The notes under the pieces are model-generated. The model was not told where the DNA came from, searched no databases, and saw nothing but the letters and a program-made list of their open reading frames with translations. Made by a program: the position numbers and the translations under genes. 42,380 nt of DNA from an uncultured Collinsella sp. (GTDB lineage: Bacteria; Actinomycetota; Coriobacteriia; Coriobacteriales; Coriobacteriaceae): positions 1-42,380 of the forward strand of contig CAUADW010000008.1 in the NCBI GenBank assembly GCA_958427895.1, written 5' to 3'. Of the stretch, positions 40,983 through 42,380 are shown piece after piece. Within the stretch, counting starts at the first letter, position 1. The number at the start of each line of letters is the position of its first letter.

Positions 40983-42380
40983 TGGCTCGGTTTGATAGGA
41001 GCTCGGCGGCGGGTGTGGCATATGGCTCGGCCGCGCCGGCGATTGAGGTGCGAGGCCTTAGTTTTGCCTATCCCGGGGTCAAGGCACCGGTGCTCGAGGG
41101 GCTTGATTGGCGTGTTTCCCAAGGTGCGTTTGCACTGCTTGTTGGCGGTACCGGTTCGGGCAAGTCGACGCTGCTGTCGCTGCTCAAGCCCGAGATCGCG
41201 CCGGCGGGTACGCGCTCCGGCGAGTTGCGCGTGCTGGGCGAGCCCGTCGCCGACATGGATGTGCGGGCATCGGTGGAGCGCGTGGGCTATGTGTTCCAGG
41301 ATTCCGAGAACCAGATCGTGTGCGAAACCGTGTGGCACGAGATGGCGTTTGGCCTAGAGAATCTGGGTGTGTCGCGCGACGAGATGCGCCGCCGTGTTGC
41401 CGAGACCAGCTATTTCTTTGGTCTGGAGGACTGGCTTCATCGTGATACCGATACGCTTTCGGGTGGCCGCAAGCAGCTGCTGTTGCTTGCCGCCGTCCTG
41501 GCGCTGCGCCCGCGCGTGCTGCTGCTCGACGAGCCCACGTCTCAGCTCGATCCCGTTGCCGAGAAGAATTTCCTGCACGCGCTGTTTCGTGTGAATCGCG
41601 AGCTGGGCTGCACGGTTGTTGTGGCGACGCATCAGCCGCGCCCAATGCTCGAATACGCGACGTGTGCGTACCGGATTGAGGATGGCCGCGTGCACGAGGC
41701 GGCGGATATGGCTTCTTTGGTATGCCGAGAATCGCTGTTTTCCGATGACACGTTGGGGTGGGGTGCCATCCGATGTGCAAAAAACGGAGTATTCAGCAGG
41801 CGTGAGGACAATTTGGGCTCTCTGGAGCCGCCCGGGGACGTATCGAGCGCGAAAAAAAGTTTGGAATTGGACAAATCGTCCGAATTTGTGGCGCAAACGT
41901 CGCTCGAGAACGGCTTGGAAGCCTTCTCGCGCACGGATGGAAGCAGAATACTCCAAAAAATGCACGGCGGGTCGGCTACCACCCTGTCGGAAGGCTGGTT
42001 TCGCTACGATCGAGCGTCCGGCTGGGTGCTGCGCGGGCTCGATGCGTCGTTTTCGGCCGGTGCGGTGCATGCGATCGTGGGCGGCAACGGATGCGGTAAG
42101 TCGACGATACTCTCGGTGCTGGCGAAGACCGCCAAGCTGCAGCGCGGCCGCATGGTGCGCGGAGCGGCCTCGGCGGCGCTGCTGCCTCAGAATCCCAAAG
42201 CATTGCTGGTTGCCGAGACGGTTCGCGATGAGCTGATGGAATGGGCCTCGACCTGCGGATATGACGAGAACTTGGCGCGGGAGCGTGCGGCGAGCTTGGG
42301 GTTGTCGGGTCTGGATGGACGCCATCCGTACGATCTTTCGGGCGGGCAGCGTCAACTGCTTGCATTGGCAAAACTGCTGC
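40982..42380 (+). CDS. ECF transporter ATPase, two fused ABC domains (partial at window end)
   Basis: The open frame runs from ATG 40982 to the end of the window without a stop. Domain 1 (about 19-260) has Walker A GGTGSGKST near 55-63, a Q-loop VFQDSENQ, signature LSGGRKQLL near 159 and Walker B VLLLDEPTSQLDP. A linker of about 64 residues (265-328) follows. Domain 2 has Walker A GGNGCGKST near 367-375 and ends just after LSGGQRQLL. Fused EcfA/EcfA' pairs occur in this phylum. The linker corresponds to a DNA segment with inverted repeats (41775-41965) and much higher A content than the rest. ATG overlaps the EcfT stop by one base. Confidence 0.9.
   Translation, partial: MARFDRSSAAGVAYGSAAPAIEVRGLSFAYPGVKAPVLEGLDWRVSQGAFALLVGGTGSGKSTLLSLLKPEIAPAGTRSGELRVLGEPVADMDVRASVERVGYVFQDSENQIVCETVWHEMAFGLENLGVSRDEMRRRVAETSYFFGLEDWLHRDTDTLSGGRKQLLLLAAVLALRPRVLLLDEPTSQLDPVAEKNFLHALFRVNRELGCTVVVATHQPRPMLEYATCAYRIEDGRVHEAADMASLVCRESLFSDDTLGWGAIRCAKNGVFSRREDNLGSLEPPGDVSSAKKSLELDKSSEFVAQTSLENGLEAFSRTDGSRILQKMHGGSATTLSEGWFRYDRASGWVLRGLDASFSAGAVHAIVGGNGCGKSTILSVLAKTAKLQRGRMVRGAASAALLPQNPKALLVAETVRDELMEWASTCGYDENLARERAASLGLSGLDGRHPYDLSGGQRQLLALAKLL
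41775..41965. repeat. Inverted-repeat element inside the EcfA linker (~191 bp)
   Basis: GTGCA (41775-41779) and GGAGTATTC (41786-41794) at the left match TGCAC (41961-41965) and GAATACTCC (41946-41954) at the right as perfect inverted repeats, separated from each other by A-rich spacers. An interior hairpin AATTGGAC/GTCCGAATT lies near 41863-41885. The segment is open in the coding frame and lies exactly between the two ABC domains. Confidence 0.65.

Noticed and set aside
40089..42380. Cobalamin riboswitch before the CbiQ-like gene
   Set aside because: The ~125-base leader lacks a recognisable B12 box; no other cobalt or cobalamin gene is present, so substrate is left open.

Overview
The window is a dense, high-GC bacterial chromosome segment. 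Gene content and order suggest Coriobacteriia (Actinomycetota), most likely Collinsella. The pointers are an rpsF-ssb-rpsR-rplI-dnaB cluster, a strong C/G third-position bias, a class B sortase, an NfnAB-type oxidoreductase, and a hypothetical protein of a type I associate with Coriobacteriia. The genus is inferred from style and content; no search was run. I see no prophage, CRISPR array, rRNA operon or intact transposase.

Layout. 1-2155: the typA 3' end, a bactofilin-like membrane protein and a TRIC-family channel. 2157-3260: a multi-hairpin element ending in a tRNA-Ser 3' copy, two serine tRNAs, and a leader with DnaA-box-like 9-mers. 3261-6565: rpsF, ssb, rpsR, rplI, dnaB. 6659-12925: purA, purD, a Nudix hydrolase, an ABC exporter and a membrane protein. 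13133-17888: carA-carB behind a PyrR-type RNA hairpin that overlaps the ribosome binding site. 18332-20303: purE, a class B sortase and a MoaE-like protein. 20411-25547: a PF06541 membrane protein divergent from purF, then purM-purN. 25700-32032: a PTS IIA protein, a PpiC-type foldase, a YqeY protein, a four-gene polar amino acid ABC transporter and a cytidylate-kinase-like protein. 32159-39895, all on the minus strand: nfnB/nfnA, pth, a nuclease-like hypothetical gene between two MITE-like repeats, prs, glmU. 40089-end: an ECF transporter EcfT and a double-ATPase EcfA that runs off the edge.

The metabolic theme is nucleotide synthesis. prs supplies PRPP. purF, purD, purN, purM, purE and purA cover six purine steps. 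carAB supplies carbamoyl phosphate to pyrimidines and arginine. NfnAB would supply NADPH.

The most unusual content is between genes. At least ten intergenic loci carry small hairpins with a shared GGGAC(A/G)GG-type core but arms that differ from locus to locus while remaining complementary (a REP/REPIN-like family). A second family of long GC-rich hairpins with a shared GAGCGACT...GGAGCGAA loop lies after carB and before purE. Two ~203-bp elements with matching 23-25 bp terminal inverted repeats bracket one accessory gene. A further ~191-bp inverted-repeat element lies inside the coding sequence of the EcfA linker. Together these suggest that several non-autonomous repeat families shape this genome's terminators, leaders and even one protein.
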